A stretch of DNA of 64,000 bases from Nannocystis exedens (GCF_002343915.1 NZ_NETK01000001.1:10564001-10628000), one strand, 5' to 3'; counted from the first letter of the stretch, positions 34,596-43,987 are shown. The notes: generated by a model not told the origin, from the sequence alone. A program made the numbers and translations.

Positions 34596-35860
34596 CACTT
34601 CGCGCCGGGGACCTCGACGAGCTTGAGGATCTTGCCCGCGCTGGTCGCCGGCATGGCCTCGTCGAGGTGCAGCTCGCCGTCGACGATCGGCACCACGAAC
34701 GCCTGCGGCACGCCGACCCGGCCGCCGCGCGCCTTGACCCACGCCAGCAGGTAGCGCTGCTGGGCCGCCAGCGTCGCCGACGCCTCCTCGCCGTCGATGC
34801 AGGTGCGCAGCTTGCCGCCGGGGCCGAGCACCTCGGCGACCTCGCCGAGCGCCCGCTCGACCTTGTCGGTGGTGAACCGCGGCGCCTCGGTGTCCTGCAG
34901 GTCGAACAGGGCGGCCAGGCCGTCGAGGCCGCGCCCGGGGGCCAGCCGCTCGGCGCACAGGGCCGCCAACGCGCCGAGGCAGGCGTTGTTGCTGCGCGCC
35001 TCGCCGTGGGTCTGCGGCTTGCCGTCGGCGTCGACGAACTCGTGCGACGGCAAGTAGCGCTCGTCGCAGTTGGCCCGCGGGAACAGGTAGACCCACAGCT
35101 CGGCCCCGTGCGCGCGCAGGCGCGGCAGCGACTGCTGCAGGAAGTGCAGCTCGCGGCGGCACAGCGGGCAGGTCGGATCGACGAACAGCATCACCGCGGT
35201 CCGCGGGGCGTCGACGGTGGCCGCCAGGGTGACGGGCGGCGGATCGGGCGGCGGGGGCGGGCAGGTCACCGCGCGCGCCGCGAGCTGGTAGCCGAGCGCG
35301 GTCCCGCCGGTGGCGAGCGCCCAGATCAGCGCGGCCCGGGCGGCGCCGACGCGCGCCTGTCCTCCGGGGCAGATCGGGGCGGCGCCGCGGACCAGCAGGG
35401 CGCCGACGCACGCGACCGTCAAGGTGCCGTACAGCGCGACGCAGAACGGGCACATGTGCGCGAACTGGGTGAACGCGTACAGCCCGAGCAGCAGCGACAC
35501 GGCGACCCCGAGGGCGCCGAGCGCCAGCAGCGCGGGCGCGGCGACCTCGGCCAGCGGCCCGCGCCGGCGCAGCACCGCGGCCGCGAGGAACATGGTCGTC
35601 ACGACATGTCCGATCGACCACACGCCGAGCGGCAGCCCGAGCAGCTGCGACCAGCCGCTCGCCAGCGCCTCGGCGCAGGCCGGGCCGTCCTCGCCGCCGG
35701 GGCAGCCGCTGGCGTCGCACAGGTGGTCGGCGCCGAACTTGAGGCGCACCAGCCAGGCGCTGACGGCCAGGCCGACGAGGCCGGACGCGAGCGTCAACCA
35801 CGCGCCGACGCGGATCCGCGGCGGGGGCGAGGCGGGCGTGGCGATCGTCGGCGCGGTCAC
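34595..35860 (-). CDS. VKOR-thioredoxin fusion, disulfide-forming membrane protein (421 aa)
   Basis: N-terminal VKOR domain with about five membrane helices: paired Cys in CDASGCPGG (loop) and the quinone-side CPFC motif in FAHMCPFCVALYG. After a Pro-rich linker (CPPPPPDPPPV) comes a DsbA/thioredoxin-like domain with active site DPTCPLCRREL, and HGEARSNNACLGAL and GVPQAFVVPIVDG as in DsbA-type proteins (cis-Pro in VPQA). Such fusions oxidise exported protein cysteines and pass electrons to quinone. GTG start overlaps the kinase stop (GTGA), so co-translated with the kinase. Confidence 0.88.
   Translation of the reverse strand: MTAPTIATPASPPPRIRVGAWLTLASGLVGLAVSAWLVRLKFGADHLCDASGCPGGEDGPACAEALASGWSQLLGLPLGVWSIGHVVTTMFLAAAVLRRRGPLAEVAAPALLALGALGVAVSLLLGLYAFTQFAHMCPFCVALYGTLTVACVGALLVRGAAPICPGGQARVGAARAALIWALATGGTALGYQLAARAVTCPPPPPDPPPVTLAATVDAPRTAVMLFVDPTCPLCRRELHFLQQSLPRLRAHGAELWVYLFPRANCDERYLPSHEFVDADGKPQTHGEARSNNACLGALAALCAERLAPGRGLDGLAALFDLQDTEAPRFTTDKVERALGEVAEVLGPGGKLRTCIDGEEASATLAAQQRYLLAWVKARGGRVGVPQAFVVPIVDGELHLDEAMPATSAGKILKLVEVPGAK
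35587..35607. repeat. 14-nt repeat pair inside the VKOR gene
   Basis: ATG cores at 35590 and 35604 (GGTCGTCACGAC between), spacing 14. In frame in a membrane-helix region. Confidence 0.4.
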
Positions 35861-37584
35861 TTGCCTCCCACGGGCAGCAGGTCGTCGGCCATGTCGTCCT
35901 CGGGCTGCGCCTTCTTCTTGGCGGGGGTCTTGCCGGACGGCGCCGGCTTGGCGGCGTCCTTGGCCCGGAACGTGTACGTCAGCTCGCCGCCGCCGTCGCT
36001 GGCGGGGAAGACCACGCCGTCGAGCTGGTCGGCGATGCACTGGCGGAACGACGCCGGGGTCGCCTGCACGTCGGCGACGGCGCCGTCGGGGGCGACCAGC
36101 AGGGTGAAGCGCAGGCGGTCGGCCCCGGGCGTGGCGCACACGCGCAGGTCGGTCAGCCGGCGATCGAGCTGGGCCTGGACCTTGCTGGCCGAGAACGGCC
36201 GCGCGGGCCCGGGAGCGGGCGGCGGGGTCGAGGTCGGGGCGGGCGCAGGGGCGGGCGCGGGGGCGGGCGCGGTGACGGGCGGGGGAGCGGCAGCGGCGAC
36301 GTCGACCGGCGCCTCGATGCGCGCGGCCTCGATCGGCGCCGGCGCGGGCTCGGCCGGCGCTGCCCGGGTCTCGGGGGTCGCCACGGCCACGCGGGCCGGC
36401 TCGGTGCGGACCGCCGCCTCGCGCACGAGCAGCTGGTGCGTCGGCGCCGGGCGCACGGCGGCGACCGGGACCCGGCCCGAGCCGCCGCGACCCGGCTTGT
36501 CGGCCGGCGCCAGCGACCACGCGCCGCCGAACAGCGCCGCGGCGACCGCCGCCGCGATCGCGGCCTCGCGCCGCCAGCTCGGGCCGGCCGTCGACGCCGA
36601 CCTCACCGTCGCCTCGCGCAGCGCCGAGCCGCTCGGCGGGACCGCCCGCGGCTCCGCGAGCGCCAGCCGCAGCGCCGCCGTGACCTCGTCGACCGAGCGG
36701 AACCGCCGCGCCGGGTCGCGCTCGAACGCCTGCATCACCGCGGCCTCGACGGTCACCGGCACCTGGCCGCGCACGTGGTCGTGCAGCGGCCGCGGCGGCT
36801 CGTGCATCTGCGCGTAGGTCATGTCGCCGGCGCTGCCGGGCTGCCACGGCAGGCGCCCGGTCATGAGCTTGTAGAGCGTCACGCCGAGGCCGTACACGTC
36901 GGTCGCCGGCGAGGCCCGCGACTCGCCCGCGAGCAGCTCCGGGGCGACGTAGCCGGGCGTGCCGAGCACCAGGCCGAGGCCGGTCTGTTCGCCGCTGGCG
37001 TCGAGGTCCTTGGCGATGCCGAAGTCGATCAGCTTGACGAAGTCCTCGCCGTGGTCGCCGCCCTCGACGAGGAAGCAGTTCGACGGCTTGACGTCGCGGT
37101 GGATGATGTTGCGGGCGTGCGCGGCCGCCAGCGCCTCGCACAGCTGGAGGCCGATCGTCGCGGCGCGCCGCCACGGCAGCGGGCCCTCGCGCGAGAGCAC
37201 CTGGTCGAGGTCGCGGCCGCGCAGGAACTCCATCACGAAGTAGATCTCGTTCTCCGCCGTCGTGCCGACCAGGAACGCCCGCGGCACGTGGCGACTCTCG
37301 ATCTCCGCCATCGTCCGCGCCTCGCGTTGACAGCGTCGGCCCATGTCGGGGTCGGCCGTGAAGCGGCGATCGAGGAACTTGACCGCGTACTCCATGCCCG
37401 ACTGGCGGTCGACCGCGCGGTACACCGCCGCCATGCCGCCCTTGCCCAGCCGCTCCATGATCCGGTAGCGGTCTTCGAGGAGGACGCCCACGCGCGTGTC
37501 GGCCCGGGGCGGCGGGTGCATCGTCGAGGTGACGTGCGCCTCGGCCTGCTCCGCCTCGCCGAGCTCCTCCTGGGTGAACTTCAC
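35857..37584 (-). CDS. Ser/Thr protein kinase with AgmX-like C-terminal domain (575 aa)
   Basis: Hanks-type kinase (about 40-305): LGKGGMAAVYRAVD, VKF Lys, IIHRDVKPSNCFL, KLIDFGIAKD, GTPGYVAPELL, DVYGLGVTLYKL; all catalytic residues present. One membrane helix follows (AAIAAAVAAALFGGAWSLA), then a Pro/Ala-rich spacer (APAPAPAPAPTSTPP). The C-terminal domain (about 465-550; VQAQLDRRLTDLRVCATPGA, ASFRQCIADQLDGVVFPASD) resembles the C-termini of AgmX/PglI-type myxobacterial proteins. First gene of a minus-strand operon with VKOR-thioredoxin and OmpA-like proteins, so it may couple envelope redox or wall state to signalling (inference). Confidence 0.88.
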   Translation of the reverse strand: MKFTQEELGEAEQAEAHVTSTMHPPPRADTRVGVLLEDRYRIMERLGKGGMAAVYRAVDRQSGMEYAVKFLDRRFTADPDMGRRCQREARTMAEIESRHVPRAFLVGTTAENEIYFVMEFLRGRDLDQVLSREGPLPWRRAATIGLQLCEALAAAHARNIIHRDVKPSNCFLVEGGDHGEDFVKLIDFGIAKDLDASGEQTGLGLVLGTPGYVAPELLAGESRASPATDVYGLGVTLYKLMTGRLPWQPGSAGDMTYAQMHEPPRPLHDHVRGQVPVTVEAAVMQAFERDPARRFRSVDEVTAALRLALAEPRAVPPSGSALREATVRSASTAGPSWRREAAIAAAVAAALFGGAWSLAPADKPGRGGSGRVPVAAVRPAPTHQLLVREAAVRTEPARVAVATPETRAAPAEPAPAPIEAARIEAPVDVAAAAPPPVTAPAPAPAPAPAPTSTPPPAPGPARPFSASKVQAQLDRRLTDLRVCATPGADRLRFTLLVAPDGAVADVQATPASFRQCIADQLDGVVFPASDGGGELTYTFRAKDAAKPAPSGKTPAKKKAQPEDDMADDLLPVGGK

Positions 37585-38227
37585 GACGCGAGGCTAGCCC
37601 CGGCGCCGTCGCCGGTAAAGTGGCCCGCCGGGCCGCCAGGCCGGCCCCTGCGCGTCCTCTCGGGCCCACCGGATCACCGGTTTTTTCGCCGTCGGGCGTG
37701 ACTTTGCCGGCCTCTTCCGGTCGGGCGAGGGGACTGCCGCCGAGATGCCAGGACCGCCCGACGTGCGTCGCCCCCGACCGGTCGCGGCGACCCTGCTGAT
37801 TCGCGCGCCAGCGCGCGACCGCCGCGGGACGGGCGAGGATCGGCCGCAGTGGTGGCAATGGCTGTCTGAAGAGACATGTCGAACGGGTCATGTCCTGAAG
37901 ACCCGTTGATGCGTGATCCGGCCCTGGCGGGCGCGGAGGTGCTCGTGGGCGCGGACCCCGGATCGGCGAAGGCGAATTCGTGGGTACCTCCGCGGCGATC
38001 TCGAGGTGCCGGACCCGGTCCGCAGGCGGTGAGCCGAGCTCGCGGGCGAGGCCGTCGAATCGACGTTCCGCGGGGCATCGGGCGGCGGGAGCGGGGGACA
38101 GCCCTCGGGCGGACGCATGGCGACCGAGCCGAGCCGGAGCGCCCGGCCGGCCGGGCGCGCGGTCGGCCGACGGGCGCGTGGTCCGGCGGGCGGAAATCCG
38201 GGCGAGAAACGTCCTAGGATCGGCGGC
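37585..38227. other. 643-nt divergent intergenic region
   Basis: Lies between the kinase operon start and a plus-strand lipoprotein. Holds a repeat array (37859-37904). A minus frame near 38060-37960 (RRFDGLARELGSPPADRVRH, then LEIAAEVP) looks protein-like but has no start or partner, so may be a remnant. Nothing else recognised. Confidence 0.4.
37859..37904. repeat. 14-nt-period palindromic repeat array, 3 units
   Basis: Cores at 37862 CTG, 37876 ATG and 37890 ATG, spacing 14, plus a degenerate fourth at 37904. The only array of three or more units in a divergent gap of this window. Confidence 0.75.
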
Positions 38228-39109
38228 ATGATCCGCGCGGTCCTCCTCTTCAGTCTGCTGCTCGCCGCCTGCGGCGACGACTCCATCGCCACCACGGACG
38301 ACGGCTCCGGCGGGAGCAGCTCGAGCACCACGACGACGGGACCGACGCCGACCACGAGCGACGGCGCCACCGCGACGACGACGACGTCGACGGGCAGCGA
38401 CTCCGACGCCAGCAGCACCACGGTCGACCCGGTGACGACCGGCACGACGACGACGACCGGCTCGACCACGCAGGGCGTCGACACCAGCTCGTCGAGCGGC
38501 GAGGACACCTCGACCAGCGGCACGACGACGACGACGACCGGCACGACCGCCGAGGAGACGACGACGACGACGACGACGACCGGCGACACGACGACGACGA
38601 CGACCGGCGACACGACGACGACCGGCGACACCACCGGCGACACCGGCGAGGTCGTCGGGCCGCCGGTGCCCGCGGGGGTATGTACGGCCGGCCAGCTGAC
38701 GAGCTTCGTCGAGCCGATGGCGCAGGCCGAGGAGCTGCACGTGATCGGCGTGTATCAGGCGGCCGGCAATGCGATCACGGTCGACGTGACCCGCGCCGAC
38801 GTGCCGCTGACCCTGGTGCTGTCGTCGTACGAGCCGGTCGCGTTCACGCTGAACCTCGGGCCCGGGGTGCTGCTCGAGCACGTGATCCTCAACGGCTACA
38901 ACGCGCACACCGTGCAGGGCCAGGGCGCGGCGACGGTGACCGACGTGTCGGGCCAGTTCAACTTCTTCGCCGCGTGCGGCTACTTCTGGCCGGAGAACGA
39001 CGGCGGCTGCGACACGCCGGGGCTGGTGGCCGGCGCCGAGGCGGCGACCGGGCTGAGCCTCACCTCGTTCGCGGGTTGTTACGAGGGCACCAGCTTCTCG
39101 CTCGATTGA
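38228..39109 (+). CDS. Thr-repeat lipoprotein (293 aa)
   Basis: Lipobox FSLLLAAC, then about 120 residues made mostly of Thr, Ser, Gly and Asp (blocks TTTTTTTTGD, TTTTTTGD, TTTTGD) encoded by ACG runs, including seven ACG codons in a row near 38558. The C-terminal domain (about 150-293) has beta-rich segments (ITVDVTRADVPLTLVLSSYE, VLLEHVILNGYNAHTVQGQG) and four Cys. Linker suits cell-wall spanning or O-glycosylation (inference). The trinucleotide run could vary in length without breaking the frame. Confidence 0.7.
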   Translation: MIRAVLLFSLLLAACGDDSIATTDDGSGGSSSSTTTTGPTPTTSDGATATTTTSTGSDSDASSTTVDPVTTGTTTTTGSTTQGVDTSSSSGEDTSTSGTTTTTTGTTAEETTTTTTTTGDTTTTTTGDTTTTGDTTGDTGEVVGPPVPAGVCTAGQLTSFVEPMAQAEELHVIGVYQAAGNAITVDVTRADVPLTLVLSSYEPVAFTLNLGPGVLLEHVILNGYNAHTVQGQGAATVTDVSGQFNFFAACGYFWPENDGGCDTPGLVAGAEAATGLSLTSFAGCYEGTSFSLD

Positions 39110-39302
39110 TCGACCGTACGCGGCGCCCGCCGATTCGGGCGGTGCTTGCGCGCGACGAGTCGAGCTGCGCTGATTCGCCGGCCTGCGGCCCTCGGCGCCC
39201 GCCGGTCGCGGCGAATCGTGGACGCGCCCGGCACAGCCCGGTTGCCGCGGCGACGCGATGTCGCATGCCTGCGCGCGAACCGACGACGCGAGAGACGAGA
39301 TC

Positions 39303-39899
39303 ATGACCGAGAAGACGACCGCGACCCTGACGACCTACATCACGGACATGCACGCGCTGGTGAATCACGGCCTGCGGGCCATCGACCGCCAGGCGCGCAT
39401 GCTGACCGGCACGAGCCACCTGCAGGCGCTCGGCGCCGTGCAGGAGTTCCAGCGCACGCTCGAGGGCCACCTCAAGCTGCTCGACGCGCGCGCCGCGGCG
39501 CTCGGCGGCAAAGTCACCCAGCCGATCAAGGACGCCGTCACCACGGTCACGGGCTTCGTCGCCGGCCTCGTCAGCCGCGTGCGCCCCCTGAGCGCGTGCA
39601 AGGCGATCCGCGACGACTACACGTTCCTGTCGCTCGTCGCGGTCAGCTACCTCATGCTGTTCACCACCGCGAACGGCCTCGGCGACCGCGAGACGGCCGT
39701 GCTGGCCGAGCAGGGCTACCGCGACGCGGCCCGCCTGGTGATGCACATCGACCGGATCCTGCCGAGCCTGGTGGCGCAGGAGCTCCGCGAGGACAATCTG
39801 CCGGTCGCCGACCTCGAGCGCCAGAGCCGGACGATGCTGGCCCGCGCCTGGAAGCGCGAGGAGAGCGAGCTCGGCCTCGAGACCAACGCGACGGCGTGA
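39303..39899 (+). CDS. Helical protein, ferritin-like/DUF892-like bundle (198 aa)
   Basis: Nearly all helical: MHALVNHGLRAIDRQARMLT, LQALGAVQEFQRTLEGHLKL, FLSLVAVSYLMLFTTANGLG, HIDRILPSLVAQELREDN. Pattern resembles YciE/YciF-type (DUF892) ferritin-like bundles, but the di-iron ExxH ligands are not evident. The middle segment (about 65-125) is hydrophobic enough for membrane association. Soluble otherwise; no signal peptide. Function unknown. Confidence 0.55.
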   Translation: MTEKTTATLTTYITDMHALVNHGLRAIDRQARMLTGTSHLQALGAVQEFQRTLEGHLKLLDARAAALGGKVTQPIKDAVTTVTGFVAGLVSRVRPLSACKAIRDDYTFLSLVAVSYLMLFTTANGLGDRETAVLAEQGYRDAARLVMHIDRILPSLVAQELREDNLPVADLERQSRTMLARAWKREESELGLETNATA

Positions 39900-40339
39900 G
39901 CGCCTGGCAGGTGGAACCGTCGCATTCGCCCGACGGCGGGTGCGGCGTGCGCGGCCGGAGGGGCTGGATCGTCCGGCGTGCTGCTCGTTCGCCGCGTATG
40001 GGCTGCTCGTTCGCCGCGTATGGGCTGCTCGTTCGCCGCGTATGGGCTGCTCGTTCGCCGCGTATGGGCTGCTCGTTCGCCGCGTATGGATTGATCCGCC
40101 GGCGTCGCCACCAGCCCTCGCGCGACGGCGCAGGTGCGGCGATTCGGGGTCGGCGGCACCAGCTCCGGGTCGCCGGCGTGACGCTCGGGACGCCACACCG
40201 ATCGGGCGTCGCCGCCGGCCTCGGCCGCCGCTGTGCCCGCCGCGTGAATGCTCGCACCGCAGCGCGAGAGCGGCGAATCACGGGCGTCGGCCGCGGTGGC
40301 GCGATTGTGAATGGGGGCAGTACGGCGCATGCTGAACTC
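39900..40339. other. 440-nt intergenic region carrying a 22-bp tandem repeat
   Basis: Between the helical-bundle gene and uvsE. Contains five perfect 22-bp repeats (39980-40089). No gene credible on either strand; minus-strand ORFs here simply translate the repeat. Confidence 0.55.
39980..40089. repeat. Five perfect tandem copies of a 22-bp unit
   Basis: Units begin at 39980, 40002, 40024, 40046 and 40068; each starts GCTGCTCGTTC and ends GCCGCGTATGG with no mismatch. 22 nt is about two DNA turns, so all copies face the same side. No spacers, so not a CRISPR. Confidence 0.95.
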
Positions 40340-41254
40340 GTGCGACTAGGCCTCTGCTGCACCTTCCTCGACGAGCCGATCAAGTTCCGTCACGCGACCG
40401 CCCGGGTCGTCGGCGCCAAGCCGCGCCCGGCGCAGCGGCTGTACCTGGGCGAGATCGCGGTCGCGAACGCCGAGGCGCTGGCCGCGGCGGTGACCTGGTG
40501 CGCCGAGCATCGAATCGGCGCCTTCCGGATCTCCTCGCAATTGTTCCCGCTCGCGACGCACCCGGAGGTCGGCTACGCCCTCGAGGAGCTGCCGACGTGG
40601 AGCGGCGTGGAGCGGCGGCTCGCGGCCGTGCGCGAGCTGGCGCGGGCGAAGGACGTGCGCCTGAGCTTTCACCCCGATCAATTCGTGGTCCCCGGTTCGG
40701 CCTCGCCGGCGGTGGTCGAGAGCTCGCTCGCCGAGCTCGAGCACCACGGGCGCATGGCCGAGCTCGTCGGCGCCGAACAGATCACGCTGCACGGCGGCGG
40801 CGGCCAGCCCGACAAGGCGACCGCGCTCGCGCGGCTGGAGCGCGGCCTCGATCGCCTGTCGCCGCGAGCGCGCGAGCGGATCGCCCTCGAGAACGACGAT
40901 CGCGTGTTCACCGTCGACGACCTCCTGCCCGTGTGCGCCCGCGCCGGGCTGCCGCTCGTCCACGACGTCCATCACCACCGCTGCTTGCCCGGCCGGATCG
41001 AGGTCGACGAGGCGATCGAGCTGGCGGCCGCGACCTGGGGGGCGCGCGAGCCGTGGGCCCACATCTCGAGCCCGAAGGGCGGCTGGGACAGCAAGCAGCC
41101 GCTCATCCACGACGACCACGTGCGCCCGAGCGACGTGCCGCGCGCGTGGCTGGGCCGCAGGATCACCGTCGACGTCGAGGCCAAGGCCAAGGAGCAGGCG
41201 GTGCTGCGGCTGGCGCGGTGGGTCGCCGCGCAGGCGCGACGCCAGGCGGCCTGA
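40340..41254 (+). CDS. uvsE: UV-damage endonuclease UvsE (304 aa)
   Basis: TIM-barrel AP-endonuclease-2 fold with the UVDE signature: VRLGLCC start, FRISSQLFPLATHP, LSFHPDQFVVPGS, ITLHGGGGQPDKATAL, IALENDDRVFTVDDLLPVC, LVHDVHHHRC, AHISSPKGGWDSK. Metal ligands (His, Glu, Asp) lie in these motifs. The enzyme nicks 5' to UV photoproducts and other lesions, starting alternative excision repair. Length is normal. GTG 40340 begins exactly at the conserved N-terminus, although no clear Shine-Dalgarno precedes it; another GTG at 40307 is in frame. Confidence 0.92.
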   Translation: MRLGLCCTFLDEPIKFRHATARVVGAKPRPAQRLYLGEIAVANAEALAAAVTWCAEHRIGAFRISSQLFPLATHPEVGYALEELPTWSGVERRLAAVRELARAKDVRLSFHPDQFVVPGSASPAVVESSLAELEHHGRMAELVGAEQITLHGGGGQPDKATALARLERGLDRLSPRARERIALENDDRVFTVDDLLPVCARAGLPLVHDVHHHRCLPGRIEVDEAIELAAATWGAREPWAHISSPKGGWDSKQPLIHDDHVRPSDVPRAWLGRRITVDVEAKAKEQAVLRLARWVAAQARRQAA

Positions 41255-41499
41255 GCCGGTCGTACGTCGAGGGCGCCGAGGCTTCGGGCCGCGCTGCCGA
41301 TGGCCGATGCGCTCGTCCCACCGCGCGACGCGATGCGACGTCGACCCGTGTCTGCGCTTCGGCGAGGTCCGCAGGCCCTCGAGCCGCAGCGCGATAACGC
41401 GCCGGCTCGCCCCGGCTGGTGACCGCTCACGGACTGCCGAAAAAAAGCTCGTCGTGCTCGTGTAGCGTCTCGTCTCTGCCCGACACTCGAGCGCGAGCG

Positions 41500-43785
41500 A
41501 TGATTGAGCTGCGGATCCCCGACATCTTCACCTTGCTCGGCCGGCGCTCGCGCCGGCGCCCGATCGGCGGCGCGCCGGCGCCGGGCCTCACTTTCCATGC
41601 GGGGACCCGCGGCGTCGGGCGAGTCGTCGAGCCGACCGTTCCCATCGATCCCTCCGGGCGCCGCCGCGGCCGCGCTCCTCGGCGGATCGGAGGATCCCGA
41701 TTCGCCGCCGGCGCGCTCGCGTGCGCCCTCGCGTGCGGCCCAAAGGCCGTGCCGCAGGTGCCGGAGGCGGGCTCGGGTTCGGCACCGGGCCCGGCGCCGG
41801 CGAGCGCGGCGGCGCAGGTCCAGGCCCGTCCGGACGCCACGCTCATCCCGCGCGCGGTGCTGTTCGGCAACCCGGAGCGCGAAGCGCCGGCGCTGAGCCC
41901 CGACGGCCAAAAGCTGCTGTATCTGGCGCCGGCGCAGGGGGTGCTCAACGTGTGGGTCGGCCCCGCCGATCGGCCCGACGAGGCCAGGCCGATCACGCAG
42001 GACACGCTGCGGGGCATCCGGTTCGCGCTGTGGAGCGCCAGCGGCGAGCGCGTGCTGTACCTGCAGGATCAGGGCGGCGACGAGAACTGGCGGCTGTATG
42101 CCGCCGATCCGGCGACCGCGAAGACGACCGAACTGACGCCGTATCCGAACGTGCGCGCGGTGCCCGTGCACCTCAGCGACCGCCGGCCGCACGAGGTCGC
42201 CGTCCTCATGAACGACCGCGACCCGGCGTGGAACGACCTCTACGCCGTCGACGTGCGGACCGGGAAGCGCCGGCTGATCCTCAAGAACGATCAGCGCCTC
42301 AGCGTGTTCGTCCTCGACGACGACTTCAAGCTGCGCTTCGCCATGCGGGCGACCGCCGACGGCGGCATGGAGATGCTCGCGCCGAAGGGCAAGCAGTGGC
42401 AGCAGGCGTTCGCGATCGGGATCGAGGACGAGCGGACCACCATGCCGCTCGGCATCGACGCCGCCGGCACCACGCTGTACCTCGAGGACAGCCGCGGGCG
42501 CGAGACGGCGGCGCTGGTCGCCCGCGACATCAAGACCGGCGAGGAGCAGGTGCTCGCCGAGCACCCGAAGGCCGGTTTCAGCGGCTGGATCGACGACCGC
42601 AAGACGCATCGCCCGCTGGCGGTCGCGTTCACGCACCTGCGCCAGGAGTGGCAGGCGATCGACAAGACGGTCGAGGCCGACCTGGCGGCGCTGCGGGCGG
42701 TCGCCGACGGCGAGCTCGCGGTGGTCAGCCAGTCGCGCGACGGCCGGCGTTGGGTGGTGCAGTACCGCGTCGACGACGGGCCCGCCCGCTATTACCTGTA
42801 CGAGCGCAAGGACCGGCAGGCGAAGCTGCTGTTCACCGCCGACGCCGAGCTGGCGGCGCAGAAGCTGGCGAAGATGCGACCGGTGGTGATCCCCGCGCGT
42901 GACGGGCTCGAGCTGGTGTCGTACTACACGCTGCCGCTCGCGGCCGACCCGGACGGCGACGGCCTGCCGAACGCGCCGCTGCCGATGGTGCTGGTGGTGC
43001 ATGGCGGGCCGTGGCACCGCGACCAGTGGGGCTTCGAGCCGCAGCATCAGTGGCTGGCGAGCCGCGGCTATGCGGTGCTGAGCGTCAACTTCCGCGGCTC
43101 GGCCGGGTTCACCAAGAGCTTCATCAACGCCGGCGACCACGAGATGGGCGGCAAGATGCACGACGACCTGCTCGACGCGGTCGCCTGGGCGGTCGACAAG
43201 AAGATCGCCGATCCCGCGCGGGTGGCGATCATGGGCGGGAGCTACGGCGGCTACGCGACGCTGGTCGGGCTGACGTTCACGCCGGAGACCTTCGCCTGCG
43301 GGGTCGACATCGTCGGCCCGTCGAACCTCGAGACGCTGCTGCAGTCGTTCCCGCCGTACTGGGTGGCGGTCGCGCTGCGCTTCTGGGCGCGCTGGGGCGA
43401 CGTCAACACCGAGGAGGGGCGCAAGCTGCTGCGCGAGCGCTCGCCGCTGCACCGGGTCGACGCGATCCGGCGGCCGCTGCTGATCGGCCAGGGGGCCAAC
43501 GATCCGCGGGTCAAGCAGCAGGAGTCGGACCAGATCGTCGCGGCGATGGAGGCCCGGCGCCTGCCGGTGACCTACGTGCTGTACCCGGACGAGGGCCACG
43601 GGTTCGCCCGGCCCGAGAACGACATCTCGTTCAACGCGGTCACGGAGGCGTTCCTGGCCCGCTGCCTCGGCGGGCCCTACCAGCCGATCGGCGACGACTT
43701 CAAGGGCGCCAGCCTGATCGTGAAGACCGGCGCGGAGCACGTGCCGGGGCTTCCGGAGGCGCTGCGGGCCGCCGGCAAGCCATGA
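41500..43785 (+). CDS. S9 prolyl-oligopeptidase-family peptidase, lipoprotein-like (761 aa)
   Basis: N-terminal propeller (LSPDGQKLLYLAPAQGVLNV, ENWRLYAADPATAKTTELTP) and C-terminal alpha/beta-hydrolase: MVLVVHGGPWHRDQWG, SVNFRGSAGFTKSFI, nucleophile IMGGSYGGYATLVG, Asp in LIGQGANDPRVK, His in PDEGHGF. Complete S9C-like triad. A hydrophobic stretch ending GALACALACGPK lies about 65 residues after the ATG, so export as a lipoprotein is likely and the true start may be further in; no better start is visible. Ser-linked Gly/Pro/Ala linker follows. Confidence 0.85.
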   Translation: MIELRIPDIFTLLGRRSRRRPIGGAPAPGLTFHAGTRGVGRVVEPTVPIDPSGRRRGRAPRRIGGSRFAAGALACALACGPKAVPQVPEAGSGSAPGPAPASAAAQVQARPDATLIPRAVLFGNPEREAPALSPDGQKLLYLAPAQGVLNVWVGPADRPDEARPITQDTLRGIRFALWSASGERVLYLQDQGGDENWRLYAADPATAKTTELTPYPNVRAVPVHLSDRRPHEVAVLMNDRDPAWNDLYAVDVRTGKRRLILKNDQRLSVFVLDDDFKLRFAMRATADGGMEMLAPKGKQWQQAFAIGIEDERTTMPLGIDAAGTTLYLEDSRGRETAALVARDIKTGEEQVLAEHPKAGFSGWIDDRKTHRPLAVAFTHLRQEWQAIDKTVEADLAALRAVADGELAVVSQSRDGRRWVVQYRVDDGPARYYLYERKDRQAKLLFTADAELAAQKLAKMRPVVIPARDGLELVSYYTLPLAADPDGDGLPNAPLPMVLVVHGGPWHRDQWGFEPQHQWLASRGYAVLSVNFRGSAGFTKSFINAGDHEMGGKMHDDLLDAVAWAVDKKIADPARVAIMGGSYGGYATLVGLTFTPETFACGVDIVGPSNLETLLQSFPPYWVAVALRFWARWGDVNTEEGRKLLRERSPLHRVDAIRRPLLIGQGANDPRVKQQESDQIVAAMEARRLPVTYVLYPDEGHGFARPENDISFNAVTEAFLARCLGGPYQPIGDDFKGASLIVKTGAEHVPGLPEALRAAGKP

Positions 43786-43987
43786 GGCACGCCCCACGAA
43801 GTCTCGCCGGCGCTGGGGGGGCGCGGACGCGCGAATGGGCGCCCGCGCCCGCGCGGCGAGTTACCGAATCGGTGATCCGCGCGGGACGGCGACGGCGGCC
43901 CCGAGGCCCGCCGCGGCGAGCGGCCTCGACTGCAATTGCCGGGGTGAATGCGCCGACTCGCGCGGCCCCGGCTGATAGGCTGTCGCC

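Noticed and set aside
34595..39304. 1569-codon minus frame joining several genes
   Set aside because: Only the part to 35860 is real (VKOR-thioredoxin). Upstream it reads the kinase gene out of frame and an intergenic region.
39980..40089. CRISPR array
   Set aside because: The 22-bp repeats are directly adjacent without spacers, and no cas genes are nearby.
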